A DNA stretch of 64,000 bases from Raoultibacter phocaeensis. Lineage in GTDB: Bacteria > Actinomycetota > Coriobacteriia > Coriobacteriales > Eggerthellaceae. Of this stretch, positions 43,729-50,790 are shown piece by piece. How positions within the stretch are numbered: the stretch's first letter is position 1; the number at the start of each line of letters is the position of its first letter. The notes under the pieces are model-generated. The model was not told where the DNA came from and made no database searches. It saw only the letters and a program-made list of their open reading frames with translations. The position numbers and the translations under genes were made by a program. Where the stretch lies: NCBI RefSeq assembly GCF_901411515.1, contig NZ_CABDUX010000002.1, positions 496,001 to 560,000 on the forward strand, in the 5' to 3' direction.

Positions 43729-44545
43729 GAAAGACGCTGCCTGCGGGCCTTCGTGCTTCGCCGAAGTGGGGGCGTGCGAAGCGATAGTCATTGACGATGT
43801 TTCTTTCTCCTACGGTAAGGAGCCGTTCATCGAAGGATTGTCGGCCGCATTCTCGTCGGGTGCGATCACGAGCATCGTTGGCCCGAACGGATGCGGCAAA
43901 TCGACGCTCGTGAAGCTCGTCGATGGGATCAACTGCCCATCGCGCGGGCGTGTGCTCATCGGCGGCGTACCCACGCTTTCGATGGGCGGTAAGGAACGGG
44001 CGCGCAAAGTTGCTGTGCTCGCGCAGGCTTCGAGGCCTCCAGCCATGAGCGTCGAAGCGCTCGTCGCATGCGGACGCTACCCCTACCAGGCGCACAGCGG
44101 CAGACTCGGCGACGAGGACCGCGAACACGTGGAGCGCGCAATGGAGCTTGCGGGCGTCGAGCGCTTTCGCAACCATGATCTGCGCAGGCTTTCGGGCGGC
44201 GAGCGTCAGCGGGCGTTCATCGCCATGACGCTCGCTCAGGATACCGGCATCATCGTGCTCGACGAGCCGACTACGTATCTGGATATCGGGGCCTGCCACG
44301 AGACCATGGAGCTCGTGCGCCGCCTCAATGCCGAAATGGGAAAAACCGTCGTCATGGTTATCCACGACCTCGATTTGGCGCTGCGCTACTCCGATGAGCT
44401 TATGGTTATGGAGCGGGGCCGACGCACGTTTTCGGGATCGGTCGAGGCCGTGCTGGAATCGGGCGCGATCGAGCATGCCTTCGGCGTGCACATCCATTCC
44501 GTCGCCTGCGAGCACGGAAGGTCGTACAGTCTGTATCCGTCGTAG
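43715..44545 (+). CDS. FecE/BtuD-type ABC transporter ATP-binding protein
   Basis: ATPase of the same importer, 276 residues, with Walker A GPNGCGKST, signature LSGGERQRAFIAM, Walker B GIIVLDEPTTYLD and H-loop VIHDLDLALRYSD. Length and the YPYQ motif after the Q-loop region match FecE/FhuC proteins. It starts at a GTG at 43715 that follows AAAGGAGG and overlaps the permease by 14 bases. The gene is convergent with the DUF2461 gene, ten bases away. Confidence 0.92.
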   Translation: MEAIRKDAACGPSCFAEVGACEAIVIDDVSFSYGKEPFIEGLSAAFSSGAITSIVGPNGCGKSTLVKLVDGINCPSRGRVLIGGVPTLSMGGKERARKVAVLAQASRPPAMSVEALVACGRYPYQAHSGRLGDEDREHVERAMELAGVERFRNHDLRRLSGGERQRAFIAMTLAQDTGIIVLDEPTTYLDIGACHETMELVRRLNAEMGKTVVMVIHDLDLALRYSDELMVMERGRRTFSGSVEAVLESGAIEHAFGVHIHSVACEHGRSYSLYPS

Positions 44546-44554
44546 AACCGGGTT

Positions 44555-45235
44555 TCACCGTTTCGGGAATTCGAATCCCTCGAGTGCACGGTTCAGGAAC
44601 TCGTTGAACGGGCGCATGGCGCGAAAGCTCTCGAGCAACCGCGCGCGAAGAGCATCGCCGTCTGCAACTACGTCGTCGGGTACGGCTTCCTCGACAGCCC
44701 AGCACTTGCATTTGAGGTACTCGGCGGCGGGGTTTTCCGCATCGAAGCCCTGCGGCACGCGTTTGAGCGGCATGCCGACGAACGAGAAGCGCCGTTTGAA
44801 CGCATCGTCCTCGACGATGGCGAGAAATGCTTCAGGCTGCTCGGCGATAGCGTTGCGCACCATCTTCGTCGCGTCCTTGAAGTTAGGTGCGAACAGGCCG
44901 CCGCCTGCAAACGAGCTGCCGGGTGCGATGCTGATGAAGTACCCGACGGGAATGGGCATGCGCCCTGCCTGCGAGATGTGCGCTCGAAACACCGGGTTGT
45001 ACGGGGCCTTGTTTTGGCTGAACCGCGTGTCGCGGTTGATGCGAAACACGAGGTCCTTCGCTTCGAGGTGCGCGAGCGAAGGATCGAGTGCGGAGAGGTC
45101 GTCGATGCACGCCTGCACAAAGTCAAGAAAGTCTGCTTGCGCCTGTTTCTTCTGAGGTTCGTGGGCGTGCATCCATTCGAGACTGTTGTTGTCTCGCACA
45201 TCGGAGAGGAAGGCGAGGATGTTCTCAGTCGACAT
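44555..45235 (-). CDS. DUF2461 (TIGR02453) family protein
   Basis: A 226-residue cytoplasmic protein of the DUF2461 family, recognised by FRINRDTRFSQNKAPYNP and by SIAPGSSFAGGGLFAP. No biochemical function is established that I know of. Its ATG at 45235 overlaps the end of the sigma-factor gene by 11 bases, so the two are co-translated and probably functionally linked. Confidence 0.85.
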   Translation of the reverse strand: MSTENILAFLSDVRDNNSLEWMHAHEPQKKQAQADFLDFVQACIDDLSALDPSLAHLEAKDLVFRINRDTRFSQNKAPYNPVFRAHISQAGRMPIPVGYFISIAPGSSFAGGGLFAPNFKDATKMVRNAIAEQPEAFLAIVEDDAFKRRFSFVGMPLKRVPQGFDAENPAAEYLKCKCWAVEEAVPDDVVADGDALRARLLESFRAMRPFNEFLNRALEGFEFPKR

Positions 45236-46103
45236 AAGCCACCTCCTTGCCCGTGTTGACCACGGTGCCGAAACTCTGCGTTTTCATGCAGGCGGCAAGG
45301 AGCTTTTTGGTGCGAGGCGTCGAGCGGTACGCCGGCAGCTCGTCGAACAAACACGCGTATCCGTCGAGCTCGTCCATGGCGTCGATGAACGCGTCTTCGG
45401 CGGATTCGGCTTCGGTGAGCGCCGTGTACTCGAGGTTGTTCGGGGTGAGGCGGTGTGTAGCGATGGCGAAGTTCACGCGGCGCTCGCACGAGCAGGCGTC
45501 GGAGCCGCCGTGCTGGCAGTAGGCTGCGAGGAACTCGGCAACCGTTTTTCGGGCGCGCGAAAGCCGCTGGCGATACGCCTCGGGCGTGATGCCGAGGATG
45601 TCGGCGGCGGTTGAGCTGTTCGCCTTGAACATCGTCCCGAGCACATAGGCGCAGCGGGCGTCAGCATCGAGGCACTGGAGCATGACGTTGGTGCATGAGA
45701 GCTTGAGTTCGCGTGCAAGCAGGCTCGTATCGACGCCTTCGGTGAGATCGGGCACCTCGAGCGCGCGCTTGTCGCAGATGTCGGCCCCGTACATCTCGAA
45801 GCTGAACGGCGCGTGTGCGAATTGGTGCGTGCGGCAGTCCTTCAAGTGGTTTACGGCGATGCGGTACACCCAGGTGGAAAATGCGCTTTCTTTTCGGAAG
45901 GTCGAGAGGTGCGTCATGATCTTCACAGCGATTTCCTGCGTGGCGTCCTCCGCGTCGCAGATGGTGCCGAGAAAGCGGAGCGAGAGGTTGAACACGAGGT
46001 CGTTTACGCTTTCGAGCAGCGCTTCGAGCGCGGTTTGATCCCCGGCGATCGCCTGGTCGACCAGCGATGCCTGCTCCTCGGGTGTCAGTTTAGTCGGTGT
46101 CAT
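45225..46103 (-). CDS. ECF-type RNA polymerase sigma factor with C-terminal extension
   Basis: Extracytoplasmic-function sigma factor of 292 residues. Region 2 is seen as VNDLVFNLSLRFLGTICDAEDATQEIAVKI, with the promoter-melting block STWVYRIAVNHLKD; region 4 is visible around AADILGITPEAYRQRLSRARKTV. After it come about 110 extra residues with CQHGGSDACSCERRVN, a possible metal site, in place of a separate anti-sigma factor. The ATG at 46103 is chosen over one nine codons upstream. A candidate ECF promoter lies upstream on the same strand. Confidence 0.82.
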   Translation of the reverse strand: MTPTKLTPEEQASLVDQAIAGDQTALEALLESVNDLVFNLSLRFLGTICDAEDATQEIAVKIMTHLSTFRKESAFSTWVYRIAVNHLKDCRTHQFAHAPFSFEMYGADICDKRALEVPDLTEGVDTSLLARELKLSCTNVMLQCLDADARCAYVLGTMFKANSSTAADILGITPEAYRQRLSRARKTVAEFLAAYCQHGGSDACSCERRVNFAIATHRLTPNNLEYTALTEAESAEDAFIDAMDELDGYACLFDELPAYRSTPRTKKLLAACMKTQSFGTVVNTGKEVAYVD

Positions 46104-46152
46104 GTGCCTGCCTTTCTTGCGGACGTGCATGCCCGCTCCTTCTGTCGCATCG

Positions 46153-46179
46153 GACGCGCCATGCGGATTTTTCGTTACA
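46153..46179 (-). promoter_or_regulatory. Candidate autoregulatory ECF promoter
   Basis: On the minus strand TGTAAC (46179-46174) and CGTC (46156-46153) are separated by 17 bases, matching the AAC/CGTC pattern common to ECF sigma-factor promoters. It lies about 50 bases upstream of the sigma-factor start codon. The pattern is short and can arise by chance. Confidence 0.4.
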
Positions 46180-46462
46180 GGTAATTAGACGGGCGCTCGC
46201 GCTTTCTGTGACACAGAATATCAGGAAATTTCACCGAAGGCTCATCGGGGGCAGGCGGTAGCCTGACAGGAACATCTGATGGACACGATGGATCGCCGAG
46301 AGCATCGGGTGGGGTACGGTAGCCCTCCGGGAGGCGCGGGCTGGACAGAGGACGCCCGCCGAGAAGCGCGATCCCCGCTGGCGCGCTCGGAGGCCGCATC
46401 GGCGGGTGGGCGGCGGGAGGCGTGGCGTACGCGGATGGTGATTTGGCGGCGGAAGGCTGCAC

Positions 46463-46649
46463 AAAGCCCAAAAATCGCCGTCGTGAAGCGTTCGGCGGGC
46501 CTCAAAGCGTCGACGGGACGCGTAAGCGGAAGGCCGTCGCATGTGCCGAGGAACCGACGAGCCGGTGAACAGGGGTTATCGTTTCCAAGAAGTCTGCTTG
46601 CATCGGTAATACATTACGAAGCTCTTCACAGCGGCGATTTTTGGGCTTT
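46463..46649. repeat. Inverted-repeat element, copy E
   Basis: Inverted arms of 26 bases at 46463-46488 and 46624-46649 differ at two adjacent positions, and similarity continues outward through a GCGGCGGA block. The spacer is 135 bases. Both strands read the peptide GDFWA across the arms, again showing symmetry. The rest of the gene-free stretch 46180-46910 shows no convincing open frame; I see nothing else in it. Confidence 0.75.
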
Positions 46650-46910
46650 CGGGGGCTCCGCCGCTCAATACTGGCGCGACTGGCATGGCACCTGACGGCC
46701 ATCTGGCGCATCAGTGCTCCGAGCGGGCGCATGACGATTCTGGTTTAACAGCGAAGCTCGGGGTTGGCTCCAGAAGGTCGATGCCAGTATTTCCGGGGAG
46801 TGACGCCATGAAGGTGGAACCAGGGGTAGGTTACGGAAAATCGGCGTCGGGAGTTCATGTCGGAGGCTGACGCCACGAGACTGGCACGAGAAGCCGTACC
46901 GGGAAAAGAA

Positions 46911-47271
46911 CCTGAGTGGGCCGATAAGCCGGGTTCTGTCGTTGGACGATCATTTATCTGAGACGCCTGTCGCCATGCGCCTTAAGCACGCAACCCGAAC
47001 GCACGGAAGGGCAGCCGTATCGCGTTCCTATTTGCGCTTGCTCCAGATGGGGTTTACCAAGCCGCGCCGTTGCCGACGCGCTGGTGCGCTCTTACCGCAC
47101 CGTTTCAGCTTTTCTCCCGCCTCCGCGCGCCGAAGCGCGTTTTCGCGGGGGAGTCTTCTTTTCTGTGGCACTGATCCGTCGGGTCGCCCCGCCCAGCCGT
47201 TAGCTGGCATCTTGCCCTTGGGAGCCCGGACTTTCCTCACACCAGGTGCGCGATCGTCTGGCCCACTCAGG
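46911..47271 (-). ncRNA. rnpB: RNase P RNA
   Basis: Catalytic RNA of ribonuclease P, which matures tRNA 5' ends. On the minus strand the 5' end CCTGAGTGGGCC pairs with the 3' end GGCCCACTCAGG to form helix P1. The universal CRI-CRIII block GAGGAAAGTCCGGGCTCC lies near the 5' end, and ACAGAACCCGGCTTATCG lies near the 3' end. The length of 361 bases and GC-rich stems fit bacterial type A. Ends are set from the P1 pairing and could be off by a few bases. Confidence 0.95.
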
Positions 47272-47277
47272 TATGGT

Positions 47278-47283
47278 ATTCTA
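47278..47283 (-). promoter_or_regulatory. -10 element of rnpB
   Basis: TAGAAT on the minus strand at 47283-47278 is seven bases before the inferred RNase P RNA 5' end, the right distance for a -10 box. The -35 region (about 47305-47300, TTCGTT) is weak. The 45-base gap also contains the start region of the divergent acetyltransferase gene. Confidence 0.6.
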
Positions 47284-47316
47284 CCAAATCATCGATGAGA
47301 ACGAAGGCAGGAACAC

Positions 47317-47883
47317 ATGAACAGCACCGCTTTGCGCTTCCGATTTGCAACCGTTGACGATATCGAAGGCATCCTCGAGATGATCCGCAGGCTCGCCGCC
47401 TACGAGCACGCCGAAGACGAGGTGAAGGCCACGCCGGAGATTCTGAGAACCTGGATGTTCGAGAAGCGGGCGGCGGAAACGGTTGTGGTCGAAGCGCCTG
47501 ATAAAGGTATCGTCGGGATAGCGGTGTTCTTCCAGAACTTCTCGACGTGGACGGGTACGGGCGGGATGTACCTTGAGGATCTCTACCTCGACGAGGCGTA
47601 TCGCGGGGCAGGCACGGGCAGGGCGCTTATGGCGCACCTTGCCGGCATCTGCAAAGAGCGCGGGTGGGTGCGCCTCGATTGGGCGTGTCTCGACTGGAAC
47701 GAGCCGAGCCTTGCGTTTTACGAGCGCATCGGCGCCGAGCGTATGGACGAATGGGTGCATCATCGGCTTTCGGGCGCCGCGCTCGACGCGCTCGCGGGGG
47801 AGGCCTTTGCCACCTGCGCCGATACGCTTCCCGGGGAGCCCTTTGCTGGAAGCGCCGAAGCGCTCGCTCGGGAGGCGCACTAA
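47317..47883 (+). CDS. GNAT family N-acetyltransferase
   Basis: A 188-residue acetyl-CoA-dependent acetyltransferase. The GNAT fold is visible from LRFRFATVDDIEGILEMIRR, the strand GMYLEDLYLDEAYRGAGTGR with the acetyl-CoA pyrophosphate loop RGAGTG, and WACLDWNEPSLAFYERIGAE. It resembles the diamine/spermidine acetyltransferase-like subgroup, but the substrate is unknown. A short Ala/Glu-rich tail follows. Its stop codon shares a base with the thiN start. Confidence 0.88.
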   Translation: MNSTALRFRFATVDDIEGILEMIRRLAAYEHAEDEVKATPEILRTWMFEKRAAETVVVEAPDKGIVGIAVFFQNFSTWTGTGGMYLEDLYLDEAYRGAGTGRALMAHLAGICKERGWVRLDWACLDWNEPSLAFYERIGAERMDEWVHHRLSGAALDALAGEAFATCADTLPGEPFAGSAEALAREAH

Positions 47884-48533
47884 TGGGCGCCTGCGCGCTC
47901 GTGGGGGCGGTCGAGTTCAACGCCGAGCACTTTTCGGCGCAGCGCTTCGACGCGGTGATCGCTGTCGATGCGGGCTATGCCCATCTTGAGAAGATTAAAG
48001 TCGAACCCGATCTCGTCGTGGGCGATTTCGACTCGCTCGGGTATGTGCCTGATCATCCCCGTATCGAAACGCATCCGTCGCATAAGGATGCAAGCGACAT
48101 CGAGCTCGCGATGCAGCGCGCCGCCGAACTCGGGTTCGATACCCTTGTTGTATACGGCTGCCTCTCGGGGCGGCTCGACCACACCTACGGCACGCTGCAG
48201 CTGCTCGCGCGGTTCGCTCGTCGCGGCTTGCGCGCGTTTGCGGTGGGGGATACGTTTGCCGTGTGCGCCCTTGAGGGGGGAGCGTACAACGCCCTCGAAT
48301 TCGATGCGGTGGAAGCGGGCACGCTCTCGGCGTTCGCTGTTTCTGATACCGTGCGCGGTGTCGATGAGATCGGGCTCGAATACCCGCTCGATAAGGCGGT
48401 GCTCGTCAACGATGAACCGCTCGGCGTATCGAACGAGTTCATCGGAAAACCGGTGAAGGTTGCTATCGAAGAGGGCACGCTGCTCGTGTTCTTCCCCCTG
48501 CACGCGTGGAATTCGATGCGCTCCACTGTGTGA
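47883..48533 (+). CDS. thiN: Thiamine pyrophosphokinase
   Basis: Transfers pyrophosphate from ATP to thiamine to form thiamine diphosphate. The 216-residue protein has the family motifs AVDAGYAHL, LVVGDFDSLGY, THPSHKDASDIELAM and YGCLSGRLDHTYG, and a beta-rich C-terminal thiamine-binding domain. The ATG at 47883 overlaps the acetyltransferase stop (TAATG), so translation is coupled; the same frame is open further upstream but that is the other gene's shadow. Confidence 0.92.
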   Translation: MGACALVGAVEFNAEHFSAQRFDAVIAVDAGYAHLEKIKVEPDLVVGDFDSLGYVPDHPRIETHPSHKDASDIELAMQRAAELGFDTLVVYGCLSGRLDHTYGTLQLLARFARRGLRAFAVGDTFAVCALEGGAYNALEFDAVEAGTLSAFAVSDTVRGVDEIGLEYPLDKAVLVNDEPLGVSNEFIGKPVKVAIEEGTLLVFFPLHAWNSMRSTV

Positions 48534-48561
48534 GGCCATCCTTCATGAAGCGGCATTCGCC

Positions 48562-49491
48562 TTACTGGTAGGGCGTGGGAAATATCTCCAGCAGCTTCTT
48601 CTGGTTGCGGATCAGCTCGATGAACGATTGCTCGTCGGGCGTGAGGTGGCCTTTGGTGTGCGTGAGGATGCTGAGCGGGCGCGTGAAGGAGCAGTCTTTT
48701 ACGCGCAGCGCTACGAGCTGCCCGAGCCTGCATTCTTCCTGGACGGTGAGGATGGAGATGATGGCGATGCCCATGCCGCATCGAACCGCCTGCTTGATCG
48801 CCTGCGTGCTGCCGAGCTCAAGTCTGATGTTCAGATCCGCGTAATTGAACCCGTTGCGCGCGAATGCGAGCTCCATGACTTTTCGCGTGCCCGATCCCTG
48901 TTCGCGGGTTATGAGCCGTTCCGTCGTGAGCTCCTCGAAGCCGATGGTTTCGGCTTCGCACCAGGGGTGTTCGATGGGGACGATGACCACGAGCTCGTCA
49001 TGCCAAAACGTTTCGACGGTGAAATTCGGCTCCTTGGGAACCGGGCCTTCGATGAGCGCGACGTGGAGCTTGCGGTCGAGCACATCGCGTGCAAGCACCT
49101 CGGTGTCTGCGATCTTCGCGTCGATGCCGGTATCTCCCTGATCGCTGCAGTACTCGCGCACGATGAAGGGAAGCAGGTATTCGCCGATGGTGAACGTTGC
49201 TCCGACATGGATGTCGCCGCTGTGGCAACTGGAGGTTTGGGCAATCGCCTCGCGCGCCTCGAATGTAAGCTGGATGATCTCTTCGACGTAGTGGTAGAAC
49301 ACCTCCCCGCATTCGGTGAGTTTGACTCCACGGTTCGTGCGGTCGAAAAACTGCACCCCGTATTCCTTCTCGAGGTTCTGGATCTGAATGCTGACACTCG
49401 GTTGGCTCATGTGCAGGCGCTGCGATGTCCGGGTTATGTTGCCCGTAGACACGACGTCTTTGAACACTATCAGCTCTTCTAACGAGCTCAT
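48562..49491 (-). CDS. LysR-family transcriptional regulator, divergent from the dsr cluster
   Basis: A 309-residue LysR regulator with the N-terminal helix-turn-helix (SLEELIVFKDVVSTGNITRT then RLHMSQPSVSIQIQNLEKEY) and a C-terminal periplasmic-binding-like effector domain (from GDIHVGATFTIGEYLLP). It resembles the CysB/CysL/CbbR group in style, but the ligand cannot be assigned. Being divergent from dsrM, it is the obvious candidate regulator of the sulfite locus. The ATG at 49491 follows GGGGGAGG. Confidence 0.88.
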   Translation of the reverse strand: MSSLEELIVFKDVVSTGNITRTSQRLHMSQPSVSIQIQNLEKEYGVQFFDRTNRGVKLTECGEVFYHYVEEIIQLTFEAREAIAQTSSCHSGDIHVGATFTIGEYLLPFIVREYCSDQGDTGIDAKIADTEVLARDVLDRKLHVALIEGPVPKEPNFTVETFWHDELVVIVPIEHPWCEAETIGFEELTTERLITREQGSGTRKVMELAFARNGFNYADLNIRLELGSTQAIKQAVRCGMGIAIISILTVQEECRLGQLVALRVKDCSFTRPLSILTHTKGHLTPDEQSFIELIRNQKKLLEIFPTPYQ

Positions 49492-49774
49492 GTCGACCTC
49501 CCCCTTGCGTCCTTCTCGGATAGGACCTCGACCGGCGACATGCTCCGATATATCAAAAGTATACGTACCTACAGGGGAAATGTGCTATAGCGATACGCGA
49601 GGGCTCGATACGATATTTTAATAGCCGAAGTTCGTTCGGTGCTGGTGCCGCTCGTACACGATACCAGCTTGCACGCTCCAAAGCGAGCATTCCAAGAAAA
49701 ATGCTGGTCGTTTGCTAGAGTTTTCTTCGGTTTTGCGCGCCGCCGCCGCGCTCTGTTTTGAGATAGCGCCTCAG

Positions 49775-49795
49775 GGCATACTCTTTCTTTATGCC
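49775..49795. promoter_or_regulatory. Candidate LysR operator upstream of dsrM
   Basis: GGCATA and TATGCC (49775-49780 and 49790-49795) form a perfect dyad with a nine-base spacer, fitting the interrupted palindromes bound by LysR proteins. It lies in the 421-base divergent gap 49492-49912. The gap also has a hairpin AGCATT/AATGCT at about 49687-49706 and a TATACT facing the LysR gene; I find no further gene there. Confidence 0.4.
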
Positions 49796-49912
49796 ATGAT
49801 CGTAAATCAGAATTTTACACCCCGCTTCCCGTGCTTTAGCGTAATGGGCGTACCGGATCGAGAAATTGACGAGGGGCTTTCTTCCGGACCTGAGACGCAA
49901 GGGGGCGTTTGT

Positions 49913-50785
49913 ATGGTGGTCGACATGGTTGTATCCGTATTCATCCTGCTCGCTATGATCGGTTTTTTCGCACTCTCGCTGAGAAAAGCATGGAAGTTCG
50001 CGCACATGCAGATCCATGCGCGGCTCGACTTGTATCCCGTGCCGAAAGAAGGCGCGGGGCGCGCGGAATACGGCGGTTCCTACCTTGAAGAGCAAGAGTG
50101 GTGGACCAAGCCGCGCAAGATCGATCGCATCCACGAGACGACCGAGATTCTCAAGGAAATGATCTTCATCAAGAAGCTGTTCGAGAACCATCGGAGCCTC
50201 TGGTGGGCGTCGTATGCGCTCCATCTGGGCATCTACGTCATGCTCGGCTGGTCGGTTCTGCTTTTGATCAGCGTGTTCTGGCATCCTGCTGCTTTCGTGC
50301 TCGTCGTGGAGATCATCGGCGCTGTTGGGTTCGCTTTGAGCACGGCCGGCTGTCTGCTTCTTCTCGTACGGCGCACGACCGATAGGGTTTTGGAAAAGTA
50401 CACGACGCCGCAAGAGTACTTCAACATCGTACTTTTGCTCACCGTGCTTTTGACCGGCGCCTACTCGTGGTTCTTCGAGGCGTCGCCGTTTGTCGTCGCC
50501 ACCCAGGTGATCACGCTGAGCGCGCACGACCTGCCGCCGATCGTTTTGGTGCACCTCGTGCTGCTCGGCATCATGTTTCTCTACATCCCCCTCAGCAAAA
50601 TGAGCCATTACGTGGGGAAGTTCTTCACGTACCACAAGGTCCTGTGGGATAACGACCCCAACGTGGCGGACAGCGCGGTAGCGCGCAAGTTCGAAAAAGC
50701 CGCAGCTCAGCCTCCGAAGACTGGGTGGTCGTCCTCGCAGGCGCGAAGCGCTTCGCCCGATACGTCCGAAACATCGAAAGGATAG
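49913..50785 (+). CDS. dsrM: DsrM-like menaquinol-oxidising cytochrome b subunit
   Basis: Membrane subunit that would oxidise menaquinol and pass electrons to DsrK. The 290-residue protein has about five helices with a NarI-like domain; candidate heme ligands are the histidines in SYALHLGIYVML, VLVHLVLLGIMF and SKMSHYVGKFFTYHK. The block EQEWWTKPRKIDRIHETTEI is conserved-looking. I start at the ATG at 49913, which follows AAGGGGG; an upstream in-frame start at 49712 would add 67 residues with no family resemblance. dsrK begins five bases after the stop. Confidence 0.82.
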   Translation: MVVDMVVSVFILLAMIGFFALSLRKAWKFAHMQIHARLDLYPVPKEGAGRAEYGGSYLEEQEWWTKPRKIDRIHETTEILKEMIFIKKLFENHRSLWWASYALHLGIYVMLGWSVLLLISVFWHPAAFVLVVEIIGAVGFALSTAGCLLLLVRRTTDRVLEKYTTPQEYFNIVLLLTVLLTGAYSWFFEASPFVVATQVITLSAHDLPPIVLVHLVLLGIMFLYIPLSKMSHYVGKFFTYHKVLWDNDPNVADSAVARKFEKAAAQPPKTGWSSSQARSASPDTSETSKG

Positions 50786-50790
50786 GCGCC

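Noticed and set aside
44560-44590. tRNA-like TTCGAATCC segment
   Set aside because: It encodes the end of the DUF2461 protein and lacks the acceptor and anticodon stems of a tRNA.
49712-49912. N-terminal extension of dsrM from an earlier start
   Set aside because: The 67 extra residues lack family features, and the ATG at 49913 has the better ribosome site; the upstream DNA is more likely control region.
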